A stretch of 64,000 nucleotides of DNA from contig WELB01000029.1 of the NCBI GenBank assembly GCA_009602725.1, forward strand, positions 55,114-119,113, read 5' to 3'. This DNA is from Spirogloea muscicola. Lineage: Eukaryota; Streptophyta; Zygnematophyceae; Spirogloeales; Spirogloeaceae. Positions 12,201 through 23,482 of this stretch are shown in pieces (the first letter of the stretch is position 1; every line of letters starts with the position of its first letter). The position numbers were made by a program, and so were the translations under genes. The notes under the pieces were generated by a model. It ran no database searches. It saw only the letters and a program-made list of their open reading frames with translations, and was not told the DNA's origin.

Positions 12201-13127
12201 GCTGGTAGCAATGCCAGCGTACCAAAGGCGCCATGATCAGTGACAATGCACCGTCCCTCGGTGTCCAGCTGCAGCAGTTCGTGCCTGGAGACGCCCTCCA
12301 TTGCCCAGACGCCCTCATAGGCGCCAATCCTGCCTTTGGTATCTCCAAGCTCACCAACAGAGTCACAATGGAGTAGACCTGTGAAGCCCTCGTCCGCAGC
12401 AAGCGGAAGAGCTGCAGTCGTGCTGCTACCCATCGTCTTGCAGAATGTGGCAACTCCTGCAGTGCCAGCAACCTCACAGTGATGCACTGACGAGCTGATC
12501 ACAGACTCCACCGCGACGTGCAAAGCTGACACCACCTTGCATGCTCGGCTGTTTCAAATGTAACTAGACTGAGAGCATGTGCACAAAGCCACAGTGCGGC
12601 TTCATGGGCTTCATGGCTTCATGGGCATAGCTTCAAGAGCTCTGACGACCTGAGCAAGGAGAATGGACCAAAGGGGTGCAACTAGGTGCTGCTGTAAGTC
12701 CTGCTCGAGGATACCTGAGTAGCCGACACGGCCGCGCTTGGAGCCGCGCGCAAAGGAGAAGAAGGACTCGTAGTTCTCAGCGACGGCGACGTCCTCCGTG
12801 ATGTCGTGCCGCGCCAGCTTGGTCTCCTGCCAATTTGCGGAGGCGGGCAGCACCATCAGCAAGTCGCGTTCGGCACATCGCAATCGCGACGGCAGAGCCG
12901 CTTTCCTAGCCAGCTGGAGCGTGAGAGCGCCACCGCCGGCGGCACGGCAGAGGGGGAGTCTGGCAGGCGGCGCCGGGAGGCAGCCTAGGGTTTGACGTTG
13001 AGGATTTAGGTTCAGGGACCTGAAAGCATACGATGTCAGCGTCGAGCGCGTCCAGGAGGCGGCGCAGGCCGCGGTGCTGCTGCACGCGGGCCCGCAGGCC
13101 GTTCACGTTGTACGTCACGATCTTCAT
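9276..13127 (-). CDS. APEX2: AP endonuclease 2 (APE2) with PIP box and GRF zinc finger
   Basis: Eight exons on the minus strand: 13127-13020, 12826-12715, 12456-12223, 11940-11855, 11634-11438, 11287-10796, 10578-10427 and 10093-9276. They encode 732 residues with all junctions in phase. The exonuclease-endonuclease-phosphatase domain shows [13 protein letters not shown], the metal-binding Glu in FQETK (split across exons 1 and 2), [25 protein letters not shown]...[10 protein letters not shown] and SDHAPV. After it come a PCNA-interacting motif [10 protein letters not shown] and a C-terminal GRF zinc finger (CKGHGERC...[11 protein letters not shown]). Family knowledge: APE2 works in the nucleus on base-excision 3' ends and in single-strand-break checkpoint signalling, using PCNA and GRF-mediated ssDNA binding. 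Exon 6 carries about 100 polar residues between RIDLIL and CDIMLAFKR, which partly explains why it is longer than the human protein. Confidence 0.94.
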
Positions 13128-13394
13128 GCCGCCGCCGCTCGGGGGACTGCGGCAACCTGGCGGCGCGGTGGCCCCGCCTCGCCCCGGCGGGGCCCCGCCC
13201 CTCTCCTCTGCTTGCCCATGTACTTGGCCACCGAGGCCCTCCATCTCTCAGTACACACTCCATTCCCGCTTCTCTGCTTGCTTGCCAAGGTTCAGGGTTT
13301 AGAGTTAGGATTCCGGGGTCTACCAGCAACTTCAGGCCCCCTACCCCTGAGCCCTAGGCCTTGTTCCTCGCGCTTTTCTTCTTTCTTTGTTCCT
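13128..13394. other. 5' flank of APE2
   Basis: GC-rich and pyrimidine-rich sequence upstream of the APE2 start, with a TGCTTGCCCATGTACTTGGCC segment at about 13210 that resembles part of the second LINE tail type. No exon is supported. Confidence 0.3.
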
Positions 13395-13570
13395 CACGTG
13401 AGGCGTGTCGATCTGGCAAACGTCCCCAATAGGAGGTGGCAAGCGGCTCCTTGTGGTTGACGCTTGCCAGTCGGGGGCACCCACGCCACACACGAACTTT
13501 TCCACGCCGTGCCTAACTATGCCAAAACCCATGCATGCGGAAAAAGTGGCTCTCCCAATGGGGGCAAGGG
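13395..13570 (+). mobile_element. LINE restriction-like endonuclease fragment
   Basis: The sequence encodes RVDL(A)NVP and GGGKRLL, matching RRVDLVGVPLGGGKRLL of the LINE at 30890-31755, with a frame change between the halves. It is cut within about 120 bp and continues into a hairpin-tail unit in the opposite orientation. Confidence 0.55.
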
Positions 13571-13705
13571 GGTTTTACGTGTATTTGAAACAAACGAAGG
13601 CCACATGGCCAAGTACAAAGGCAAGCACATCTTAAGACCTACATAACCTACGGGGGCTGTGAGAAGCCAGCCCGAAAAGAGTTGGCAAGGTTCGAAGGGG
13701 CCAGT
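13540..13705 (-). repeat. Hairpin-tail unit split by a second tail type
   Basis: AGTGGCTCTCCCAATGGGGG...AAGGG breaks off at about 13572 and resumes at about 13649 with GGGCTGTGAGAAGCCAGCCC, exactly as in unbroken copies such as 43365-43430. The intervening 75 bp are a copy of the other tail type (TGTATTTGAAACAAACGAAG, GGCCACATGGCC, GGCAAGCACATC). One tail element has therefore inserted into another. Confidence 0.65.
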
Positions 13706-16642
13706 CTACGAAGGGGCCAGAAGCGCTTTCTCAGGAAGAAGCAAGCGCGGCCAGATTAACTGGTGGCTGGGAGAGGCCAGCCCAAAAGAATGGACAAGGT
13801 CTGAAGGAGTCGGAGTGCTAAGAAAGAAGTGACCTCCTCCAAAGTGAGAAGGCGCGCGGTGCGCATTGAATGCACCGCATTGATTGAATGCAAGGAAGGC
13901 CCTTTCCAGCCAAACGAGGAGGAAGACGCTTCCAGTAGAGGGTGATGAGATGGCGACGTCTTTCCGCCTGCTAGCTATTCAGATTTGCATATACTGGCTA
14001 GAGGTTACTGAGAGTCTGCTTGCTGCTGTCTCAGTCCTTAGCACTCCGGCTCCTCCAGACATTGTCCATTCCTTTTGGGCTGGCCTCTCCCAGCCACCAG
14101 TTAATCTGGCCGCGCTTGCTCCGAAGAGGCCAGCCCAGAAAGAGAATGAACAAGATTCGAAGGGGCCAGAAAATGCTCTAAAGCACACTCTGACCCAAGT
14201 GGCCACGAGGCACTCAATAACCCCTGTTGAGCAGCCGCCGGTCAGAGAGACCAGTCTCCGGGTAGCGACGAAAGTGCTCGCCCATAGGGAAGAGGGGCTG
14301 GCAAAGGGGGTAGCGGCTCCTGCCAGAACCAGAGGCTGCAGCCGATGCGCGACCGGCACATCCAGGAGAGGCGGGGGGCCGAAAGGCGCCAAAACCACAC
14401 AGCTATGCAAGAGACCACAGCGAACGGGAGCTTAGTAATCCCGAGTCAGCAGCCGCAAGTCAGTGTAACTTGCAGCTGGAAAAGGAGGCACTCCAACGAG
14501 ACCCGGAAGTAGCAGCCAAAGCGCGGCCTGCCCGCAAGTGCACTGCGTGATCCTGGGACCGTTGGAAGGAAATGGATAGCCGCATACGGAACACTTGGGC
14601 AAGTGATCATCGGCATTGAAGGCGGGCATGCTCCCATTGCTGTCCCTGCAAAAGGAGGAGCGGCACTACAAGAAGTGAGCTCCTCCAAAGGGGGCGGGGG
14701 CTGTGAATGGCCAGCCCAGAAGGAATGGACAAGGTCCAAAGGGCCGAATGAGAAAGGCGCGCCCATAGAAAAGAGGGGCTGGCCAAGCCAGCCCAAAAAA
14801 GAATGGACAATGTCCAAAGCCAAAGCAAGAGGAGCCGGAGAAAGGACTACACTACTACATACTGCAGAACACAGAAACGATGCAGAGGAAAGCTCAGTAC
14901 CCACGAGTGAGCAACATCAGGTCTGAGTAGCTCGCTGCAGGGAAAGAGGCGCTCCGCCGAATGGCGCCAAAAACCACAGCTATACAAGAGACTACAGCAA
15001 ATGGGAGCTTGATAACCGCGAGTCAGCAGCCGCAAGTCGGAGTAACTTGCATTTGGAAAAGATATTGGAAAAGAGGCACCCAAAGGAGATACAGAAGTAG
15101 CAGCCAAGCGCGGCATGCCCGCAAGTGCTCTGCGTGAGCCGGGGAACGTTGGAAGGAATTAGACGCTTCCAGTAGAGGGCAGTGGCCGTGAGAGGCCAGC
15201 CCAGAGAAAAGATTGAACAAGTTCGAGGGGAAGGAGACGGACAGCCCACATGCGGAACACCTGGGCAAGCGACCCGGCAACGTCGGAAATTATAGCAAAA
15301 TAGAAGATAGAAGATAGAAGAAGAAGCAACTAGGAGCTTAGTAATCCCGAGTCAGTGCAAGTCGGAGTAACTTGCAACTGGAAACGAGAAGGCGGGGCGG
15401 TGTGCATGCAATGAAAGGGTGGCCAGATCAACCCACCCTGTCATGTCAGCCGATACAATATTAGGCCAACACAATGTTCAGGCAAAAGCTAGTGCAAAAG
15501 CAGCAAGCGCGGCCAGAATAACTGGTGGCTGGGAGAGGCCAGCCCAAAGGAATGGAAAAGGTCTGGAGGAGCCGGAGTGCTAAGGACTGAGACAGCAGCA
15601 AGCGGACTCTCAATAACCTCTAGTCAGTAGATGCAAATCTGAATGGCTAGCAGGCGGAAAGATGTCGCCCTGACGGAAGCTGGAGGCCGCCGCCAGAGCG
15701 CGGCCTGCGCGCAAGTGGACCGCGAAAGCTAGGGACCGCTGCAAAGAGAGAAGGCGCGCGGTGCGCATGAAATTGAAAGGAAGGCCAATCCTAGCCTTAC
15801 AAATGACCTGTTAACTGGGTAATGGGCTGGCTAAGGGGGACACTAATAACCCCGAGTGAGCACATGCATATCTGACAAGCTATACTGAGGCGCCAAACCA
15901 CCACCACGGAAGCCATTAGCCTGGGCAAAGAGACAGCCAAACGCATCCGGTAGAGTTGGGCGAGGGACCCTGCGACATGGAAGCCAGGCTGCTCGCCCTG
16001 CTGCCCATGGCGGCGGGCCGCTGCTCGCCGCGCAAGGTGGTGAAGCAGGTCAAGCCATTTGGCGACAAAGGCGCTGTGTACGTCGACGCAAAAAGTGGGG
16101 CTACATGAAACAAGAGAAGACGCTTCGAGTAGAGGGCGGTGGCTGTGAGAAGAAGTGGCTCTTTCAATGGGGGCAAGGGCTGTGAAAAGCCAGCCCGACA
16201 AGAATTGACAAGGTTCGAAGGGGTCAAACTACGAGCTAAGCAGCGACTTCGGGGCCTGAAGAGGCTATGGCAGAACGGGGGAGGATGGACCACTCAGTAA
16301 TTACGAGTGAGGAGCCTCAAATCCGAGAGGCCAGCCCAGAAGAAAGGATGAACAGAGTTCGAAGGGGCCAGAGAAGCTACATAGCACACAGTGAACCACG
16401 TAGTCACGAAGCACTCAGTAACCTCGGTTGAGCATGAAGCGGAGTCCTATGCGAACACGCCGACCACCCGGCTGCCGACGAGTTCGTCCCCCTGGCTGTG
16501 GACGTGCATGGGGCTCTCGGATCCCACTGGCTCGACCTGTTGGCCAGGCTTGCACGGCGCGCTGTGTCCCGCAGGCGCGGTGAGCCGGCTGACTTCAACG
16601 CCGCTGGCTCGTGGGCTCAGGTGTATCGTATGCGCTTGTCCG
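13706..16642. mobile_element. Cluster of LINE 3' fragments and solo tails, both orientations
   Basis: I count at least nine pieces. Plus-strand C-terminal ends with tail: 13945-14120, and 16460-16642 running into the N gap (DVHGALGSHWLDLLARLARR, FNAAGSWAQVYRMRLS). Minus-strand C-terminal ends: 14170-14280 (LLNRGY), 14432-14640 (SYTDLRLLTRDY), 14905-15160 (SYSDLRLLTRGY), 15325-15390, 15600-15770, 15840-16120 (MCSLGV, with VDVHSAFVAKWLDLLHHLAR upstream) and 16270-16330. Solo or tail hairpins are clearest at 13753-13800, 14688-14745, 14760-14822, 15178-15225, 15525-15570, 16150-16225 and 16330-16370. No host exon is seen. Confidence 0.75.
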
Positions 16643-17154
16643 NNNNNNNNNNNNNNNNNNNNNNNNNNNNNNNNNNNNNNNNNNNNNNNNNNNNNNNNNN
16701 NNNNNNNNNNNNNNNNNNNNNNNNNNNNNNNNNNNNNNNNNNNNNNNNNNNNNNNNNNNNNNNNNNNNNNNNNNNNNNNNNNNNNNNNNNNNNNNNNNNN
16801 NNNNNNNNNNNNNNNNNNNNNNNNNNNNNNNNNNNNNNNNNNNNNNNNNNNNNNNNNNNNNNNNNNNNNNNNNNNNNNNNNNNNNNNNNNNNNNNNNNNN
16901 NNNNNNNNNNNNNNNNNNNNNNNNNNNNNNNNNNNNNNNNNNNNNNNNNNNNNNNNNNNNNNNNNNNNNNNNNNNNNNNNNNNNNNNNNNNNNNNNNNNN
17001 NNNNNNNNNNNNNNNNNNNNNNNNNNNNNNNNNNNNNNNNNNNNNNNNNNNNNNNNNNNNNNNNNNNNNNNNNNNNNNNNNNNNNNNNNNNNNNNNNNNN
17101 NNNNNNNNNNNNNNNNNNNNNNNNNNNNNNNNNNNNNNNNNNNNNNNNNNNNNN
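16643..17154. other. Assembly gap (512 N)
   Basis: A run of N begins inside a LINE fragment and ends inside the first visible exon of the dioxygenase gene. It hides that gene's start and promoter. Its true length is unknown. Confidence 0.99.
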
Positions 17155-19124
17155 CGCGCCGCTCTGCAGCGGCGCCGCGGCGCAGCCCCAAGCGCCCGCC
17201 GGCGCCGTGAAGTAAGCCTCGCGCCGCCTTCCGCCTCGTGACGGGCTGCTAGGCGGCGCCTCGCGGAGGCGCTGACGCCCATGGCCGACGGCGGCGCCGC
17301 GGGCGCACAGGATCGCGGAGGAGGACGTGGCTCGGCTGGAGGCCGACGGCGCCACGGTGCTGCGGGGGCTCTTCTCCAGCGCCTGGGTTGACGAGCTGCG
17401 CGCCGCTGCCGAGGCCAACATGCGCCACCCCGGTGCGCGCTCCTCCGCTCGCCTAGGAGCTCCCCGCAGTGCGCAGCCCGCCGGGCTGATGGGATCATCT
17501 TTCCCTGCGCAAGCTCGAGCTCACGGCCGGCGTCGGGGGCGGCCTGCGCAGCGCCGCCGGGCTGAGCTGAGCCGCCCAGTGGCCTGCTCTGCCATTCAGG
17601 CCCGCTCTGCGACGAGCATGTGAAGCCGGGCGAGGTCCGCCGCCCCTCTCTGAGCCGCCAGTGTCGTGAGGCGCCAATGGCCAGTGACCGTCACCGCCAT
17701 GCTTCTGAAGCCCCACTAGCCCTGCTTTCGTCGCTGTCACTCTCGGTTATCTTATTGTCGTGGCCGCCTCACTCCGGTCGCTCCTCCTCCAGCCAGGACG
17801 GTTTCACGACGACCAGTTCCTGTGGCGGCGCCATGACGCCATGCGGCGCTTCATCCACGAGTCGCCTGTCGCCGACGTGGCCAGGCAGATGATGAGGTTG
17901 TCAACCATCCGCTGCCTGCGATACTGGCACTTCATACACCTGCATTCGCAAAGGATACGCTAATCTGCAAGACAATCGGAGCTAAGGTGATGCGTGGCCC
18001 AAACATCAGCAAATTCAGCAGCTTCTTGCTGGCACTACCTGTTTCTTTGCCTTGTGTCCCCTCTGCAATTTGCAACTTATTAACATCACAATTGTGGCAG
18101 GTCGAGGACGGCTCGGCTGTTTTACGATCACCTCTTGGTCAAGGAGCCGGGCACTCAGTCGCTTACGCCGTGGCACAACGACCAGTCCTACTGGCACGCC
18201 AAGGGCCACCAGATCGTCTCCGTGTGGCTGGCACTTGACACCGTGCCTAAGGCTGCATGCGTCAAGTATGTGCGCGGGTCGCACAATTGGAAGCTTCTGC
18301 ACCAGTATGTGTCCTATGCTTGACACCTCATTTGCAGGGATGATTTATACGATCATGGCAGCAGCTTTCACGTCCTTGCAGATGACTGACCTCTTAGAGG
18401 TTGCAGGAGCAGCTAGCTCACTTCCTGCTGACACTAGGCTCCTCGTGTGGATCAGAGTGACATCCTTTTCTGGTAACGAAGATCGATATGACACAAGAGG
18501 CACCACTGACCTCCCTCCGATGCCAGACATTGAGAACAAGCTTGACGAGGCAAGCAGCACTGCTCACACTTTTGGCAACAGCAACCTGCGATGCACAGAT
18601 GCAGCTGACTTGAGATTGGACCGATGGTGCTGAGCACCCTGCAGGAGGCACCCTGCAGGAGCAGTGAAGTAACCTTAATTCGCTGAAATTCGAATCTTGT
18701 GCTATTCTCCAGCTTGAATTGCTTGCGTGGGACATGGAGCCTGGCGACTGCTTGGTGCACCACGCTTTTGCTGTACACGGAGCCTCCGGCACTTCCACAT
18801 CCTCACAGAGGCGACGAGGCTACGCCACGCGCTGGCTTGGAGACGACGTTGTGTTTGACCCACGTCCTGGTGTGCTCCAGAACTCACTCTACTGTTGTAA
18901 ATGGGTCTTCGTATGGTCTGCGCTAATTAGAGCCAGGCAATGGCTGGTAAATGAAGCTCTTTGAACCATCTTGTAGCCTTAAGCAAGCTGATGTAACTTC
19001 CTGACACTCATTGATTTGCGCAGGGACAATGCACTACTCCTGGCTGGCGGCAGGCTTGGACCCCAAGCTGACGCCAGGTGCGCCAATGGAAGCAGATCTT
19101 TTCCCTATTGCACAAGCAGCTTGA
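17155..19124 (+). CDS. Phytanoyl-CoA dioxygenase (PhyH) family protein, 5' end missing
   Basis: Exons read: before gap-17211, 17311-17432, 17600-17634 (or 17619), 17793-17896, 18101-18304, 18338 to about 18400, about 18500-18549, 18714-18869 and 19024-19124. The protein is a PhyH-type Fe(II)/2-oxoglutarate oxygenase. IAEEDVARLEADGATVLRGL starts the fold; GRFHDDQFLW, RLFYDHLLVKEPGT and TPWHNDQSYW follow, with the HxD iron ligands in WHND; then LPPMPDIENKLDE, ELLAWDMEPGDCLVHHAF, the distal His in FAVHGASGT and the 2-oxoglutarate Arg region RRRGYATRW. It ends in GLDPKLTPGAP...DLFPIAQAA. Donor sites after exons 6 and 7 are not clean GT; GAG/GCAAGC after exon 7 looks like a GC-AG intron. The substrate cannot be told from sequence. 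It converges on the SPP gene. Confidence 0.86.
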
Positions 19125-19820
19125 GCATATTTTCAGGAAGCCACGTACTCTGTGCGGAAAGTGCAGGCAGGTGCCCTGTACATGTCGTGTGTTGACCTAA
19201 TAGTTTCGAAGCTGTGTCAAGCTTTGTCAAACATATACCGCTACCTGGGCCCTAAGCTTGTGCACTACAATAAGCACCAATTATGGCCTGCCAATGCTTG
19301 CCCTAGCTTTAGCCCGAACTGGGGTGGGACTTAGGACATTGCAATGATAGTGCATGCAAGGTAGTCTTGGGAAATTGCATCAGTTACATCAAACATTGCA
19401 GTAGCCAGCAGTTGGACACCACTGGCTACTACAGTGCACATGCTGTATACATCCTTATAGTATAAATTTGGGCTCCCTGGTACGAAGGGATTGCTAAGCA
19501 ACCATGTACTGCGACCTAGTGAGCAAACATGGAAGCATATGAGACACCCAACATAATAGTAACACCACCATTACTGCATCAGTTGGATGTGCCCATTTGT
19601 GACCATTATTGGAATTCTATCTATGTATAAAGTCAAGTACGAGCTCTGGCGCAGGTCGGCAGCATGGCGTCTTACTAGCAAAATGTTGCTTCTTCAAGGT
19701 CATGATAGGCCATGAGGATACAAATAGGGTCAACTCACGCTCACTTTCTAGAACTACCTTAATTCTTGCCTTATACTGCATGGGAGTATCGGGTAAACCG
19801 TTGTGGGGGGAGCTAGGCTT
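19125..19820. other. Intergenic region between convergent genes
   Basis: These 0.7 kb are AT-richer than the flanking genes and presumably hold the two 3' untranslated regions. I see no exon, LINE motif or tRNA. Confidence 0.45.
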
Positions 19821-21615
19821 CTAGAAATTGAAGTGGTGGATGGCTTCGATAATGCCTCCAGCACATCTCTCTGTGGCGCGGAAAATGTGCTCTGCACCCC
19901 TATGTTTGTCCTCATACCATCGCACCAGCTCCTCCATAGCATTGCTCACCTGCCAAGCAGTTCAGCCAGGACTTAGCACAACAAAAGCCCACGGGATGCG
20001 ACAATGTATTCGTCAGCACATAAGCATGGTGAACATCACTATGACACCTCATTTGAAAGCTCGTCAAGCTGACAATGTGAAGCGGCCTTGGCTACACTTG
20101 AGAAACTACTTACAAATGCCACTTATGTACCCTTGAGTAGTTATCACTTACCATGACACCCTTGACGGTTGGCACATCAAAGAGCTCAGCGTCATTGCCA
20201 GAGTCGCCGCAGACAAGCGTGTTCTTGGGCGTCCTGCCTTCCTTTTTGAACTTCTCCAGCAGGTAAGCCAGAGCAGCTCCCTTGCCGGCGCCAGAAGACA
20301 GCACGTCAAGGTCAATGCCGCCGCTGTATATCAACTTTGCTTTTACCTGCACAGAATGATGAAGCCCACCCTTTGTGAATGAAGCCACCACGTTCTATAG
20401 ATAGTTTCAGTGATGTGGACATGCAAGTACCAGCTGTCCCCATCTACCTTGTGCCACAAACTGTGTGGTTAGGCTCGACCTGAAGGTCTAGCCAGACAAG
20501 TGGCGCCATCTTTGACAGTGCTGGGACCACTCTTCAGCGCCTTTCTGCAAAATCACTGGCGAAGTGTATACTTACCCCTCTGTCCCTGAAATTTGACTCC
20601 ATGGCCTCGATGACGGCCTTGGCTTGCTCCTTGTTGACATGGAACGATACCTTGTGAGGCCTCTGCTCACTCTCCTCCTGAGAGCAAGTGAGGATGGAGA
20701 GGCTTGTATACTTGTCCATATGCACATCTTCTTCAGTACATGCAGGCTTCTTATCTGGAGGTGCTCAAGTGAAGCTCAAGGCATCTAAGTGTATTGACCA
20801 AGACTCTCTGAGGGCTTTTTGTGTCTGGGCTGCTACAGAGATCGTCAAGGCGCCTGAGGCCCGCTGCAAAATGCGCACCTGGAACTTGAGATCGGAGTGT
20901 TTTTTGGCCTCTTCCACAACGACAGCGCGGTCCCAGCCCTGGTCCAGGATCTTCTCCCACTCGGAGTCGGGCGTGAGGGAGTCGCCGTATACAATCTCTG
21001 TGCCGACGGACATGATTGTGATGTTGGGCGTCAGAAGGGGCTGCTCCTCCCGGAGCTTCTCGTATAGGTGAGGCGACCGGCCTGCTCCCAAGCCCCACAC
21101 AGCTCTGCTCAGATCGATCAGCAGAGTCAAGGCTTGGCTAGAACCAGCGGCACTCCCAGAGTGGTTTCACAAGACAGCCAGGCAATCACTGTTACACGCT
21201 GAAGTGCTTCAAGCAAACCCATTGCCAGCTCTGGAGCAGTGTGGCTCAGTGCCGATGCCACGTCCGGTGGGAGCACATTGGGTCAGGGGAGAACAGACAA
21301 GTCAATGCAGCAGAGCATACCGGTCGAGAACACGAGAAGCGAGTCCTTGGAGAACTTCTCGGTCCACAGCTTGCCAAACTCTTTGAGGGAGGTGTGCTCT
21401 GGATCCTTGTGGTCGACCTGGCCGCCACGGCAGGCCACAATCCCACGCGCAGGAGAGGCACCCAGGTAAGCGAGTGCTGTAGCGCCGCGAGCTCCTCGAA
21501 GGGCGCTGCAGAGCGCCTTCCCATTGGCACAGGGCCTAGGATCGGAATGGCTCACCATGGTGTTATCAAGGTCTGACACAAGGAGGAGGTTGATGGGGTC
21601 TTGCGAGGCCGCCAT
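19821..21615 (-). CDS. SPP: Sucrose-phosphate phosphatase, catalytic domain only
   Basis: Six exons on the minus strand: 21615-21556, 21417-21321, 21081-20879, 20677-20576, 20346-20152 and 19949-19821. They give 261 residues with all junctions in phase. The HAD-family phosphatase fold carries motif I DLDNTMVDH (nucleophile and acid-base Asp), motif II LLVFSTGRSP, sugar-binding EQRPHKVSF, YSGGIDLDV, the motif III Lys in GAGKGAALAYLL, and motif IV TLVCGDSGNDAELF. The reaction is hydrolysis of sucrose-6-phosphate to sucrose, the last cytosolic step of sucrose synthesis. Flowering-plant SPPs are about 420 residues because of an extra C-terminal domain. This one stops after ATERCAGGIIEAIHHF, the end of the catalytic domain, so its length resembles cyanobacterial SPP. 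The Met at 21615 immediately precedes the conserved start. Confidence 0.94.
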
Positions 21616-22150
21616 GGCTGTGGCCCTGGCCGCGCGCGGCGTCACAACCGAGTGAACCTCGATGTGCTGCTGGGATCAGACAGCCAAAGGGACCCCAACG
21701 AGCAAGGTCAGCAAGTGGCCAGCCTCTCCTTTGGGGCATCGCCAATACTTGTGGGCTACGGCCACCTGAGGGCTGCTGTGGGTTATCATTGAAATGCGAG
21801 CCGCCCGAAAGAGCTGCCACGATCTCCACAGGGCCACGGCAAGGATCCGTGCGGTCGGGGCGGCGCAAGACCGACGGGGAGCACCTCGAGTGGCAGCCGG
21901 CCACAGGCGGTGCGGCCGATGCTGCGGGCGGAGCTGCCGGGCCACTGGCAGAGCGGGCGGCGGCCCGCGGAGCCTGCGCTCCGGACAATGCGGCCTGGCG
22001 ACGGCGTCAGGCGCGGCCGCGATCGCAGCGCGCGCGGGGCGGTCGCGNGGGGGCGGCGGCGGGCGCGGCGGGGCTGGCGAGGGGTGGCGGCGACATGCGG
22101 ACGGGGCTGGAGTTGGGGCACGGAAGTGATCACGCCGCGGGGGGCCCCCC
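21616..22150. other. GC-rich 5' flank of SPP
   Basis: Very GC-rich sequence with a single N at 22048. Open frames cross it on both strands, but none contains a recognisable domain and codon composition follows the base bias, so I do not call a gene. Confidence 0.35.
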
Positions 22151-22640
22151 AGGGGGGGAGGCCTGGGGATCCATTTGCTCGACCTCCTCCGGCTGTTGGG
22201 AGCCCGCCAGGTTGCGGGCTTCCGGCGCCTGCCACGCGTCGGCACAAGGCGCGCGCACCCGGCGCCACGCTGGCGCCTTCGCATCTTTCGAAGGCCTGCC
22301 GCGTGGCAGGCGCGGGGGCTCTCGCTCGGGGTGCCTCGTTACCAGCTGACTCGGTATTACAGTTACAGAATTTGAGCTCGTCCTAAAGGGGCGGGGGCTG
22401 TGAAAAGCTCAGCCCAGAGAAAATGAACAAGGTCCAGAAGGCGCCGAAACCACACAGCTATGCAGACTACAGCGAGTCTACAGCGGTTGGGAACTTCGTA
22501 ACCCCGAGCCAGCTGCCGCAAGGCGGAGTGACTTGCAGCTGAAACAGAGGCAACCCGACGAGACCCAGAAGCAGCAGCCATAGCGCGGCCTGCTTGCAAG
22601 TGCCCTGCATGAGCCTGGGTTTGTTAGCAGGATAAGCTAC
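22150..22640. mobile_element. Two LINE 3' fragments, opposite orientations
   Basis: Plus strand, about 22165-22350: LLDLLRLLG resembles the WLDLLxxL segment, and the end YQLTRYY resembles LLTRGY (weak). Minus strand, 22385-22625: a hairpin tail (GGGCTGTGAAAAGCTCAGCCC) followed upstream by a decayed C-terminal end with ALRQLARGY. Confidence 0.5.
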
Positions 22641-22699
22641 ATAAGAATGACCATGAAGTTGGCGCAAGAGCTTTGGAAGAGCTTCTTGCTCAGTAATGC

Positions 22700-22870
22700 C
22701 TTTCAGCGCTTTCTGGCCTCTTCGGACCTTGTTGGGCTGGCTGTTCACAGCCCTCGGCCCCTGTGGGAGAGACACTTTCTTTTGGCCCCTTTGGGACCTT
22801 GTCAAACAAAAAATCGGCCTCACAGCCCGCGGCACCTTTTGGAGAGCCACTTCTTCGTCAGGGACAACTT
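22700..22870 (+). repeat. Two LINE-tail hairpin units in tandem
   Basis: The first (about 22725-22785) shows GGACCTTGTTGGGCTGGCTG, then CACAGCCC...GTGGGAGAGACAC. The second (about 22790-22862) shows GGGACCTTGTCAAAC, then GGCCTCACAGCCC and GGAGAGCCACTTCTTC. Neither has LINE coding sequence directly upstream. Confidence 0.65.
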
Positions 22871-23482
22871 TGAAAGAGTCAACGAGCCCACACAAAGCAG
22901 GACATGATACTCAACACATTCTGTAGCTACTGGAGATTAGCTACTCAGTCAACAAGTATTCAGCAGCCGCCTGATGTAGCCCACAGAGCCTTTGCATTTA
23001 CGGCTGCTACAACAGGCAGTGCGCCCCTTGCCCTCTTTTATGCGACAATTATGCAGCTCCAATTTAAACAGATGCTCGTCCTCTTCCTCTTCTTTTTCAC
23101 CCTGAACAGGCATATACATATCGCACTTCGATTTTTGAAAATTCGGCAACTCATCTGGGCTGGCCCTTCACAGCCTCATCCAGAAGATCGGCATCAAGCT
23201 GGCCATCACCGCCACCGCACTCCACGTCGTCATTGGGGTCTAGCAATGAAAAGAATGAGAGGATACAAAGTAGCTCAATTAAAGAATGAAGGGGCATCTG
23301 AGGTACGTCGAGCTGGTCTGGCAGCATGCAATATGTTACATTACAAACGAGAGAATGATGCAGCGCCTGGTCTCCTCAGGGCCTGCCAGCCCACCTGCGC
23401 CTGCCCGTGGGCTGCCAGGCACCAGCCCGAGTCCAAAAAACAGCTCGCACAGCGCTAAAGTGAGACAGTTATCCGCTGTACA
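22871..23482 (+). other. Mostly featureless; possible LINE RT-thumb remnant near 23370-23430
   Basis: A short stretch (GCCTGCCAGCCCACCTGCGC and following bases) aligns by eye with GGCTTGCCAGCCCTCCTCCG near 41650 in the long LINE. The rest shows nothing recognisable. Confidence 0.3.

Noticed and set aside
17285-17330. ATG at 17281 as the PhyH start
   Set aside because: Its frame leads to a GC-rich non-conserved peptide. The conserved reading joins 17211 to 17311 by a GT-AG intron, and the start is in the N gap.
21789-22386. Plus-strand open frames upstream of SPP
   Set aside because: No domain is present, composition is driven by GC content, and a single N interrupts them.
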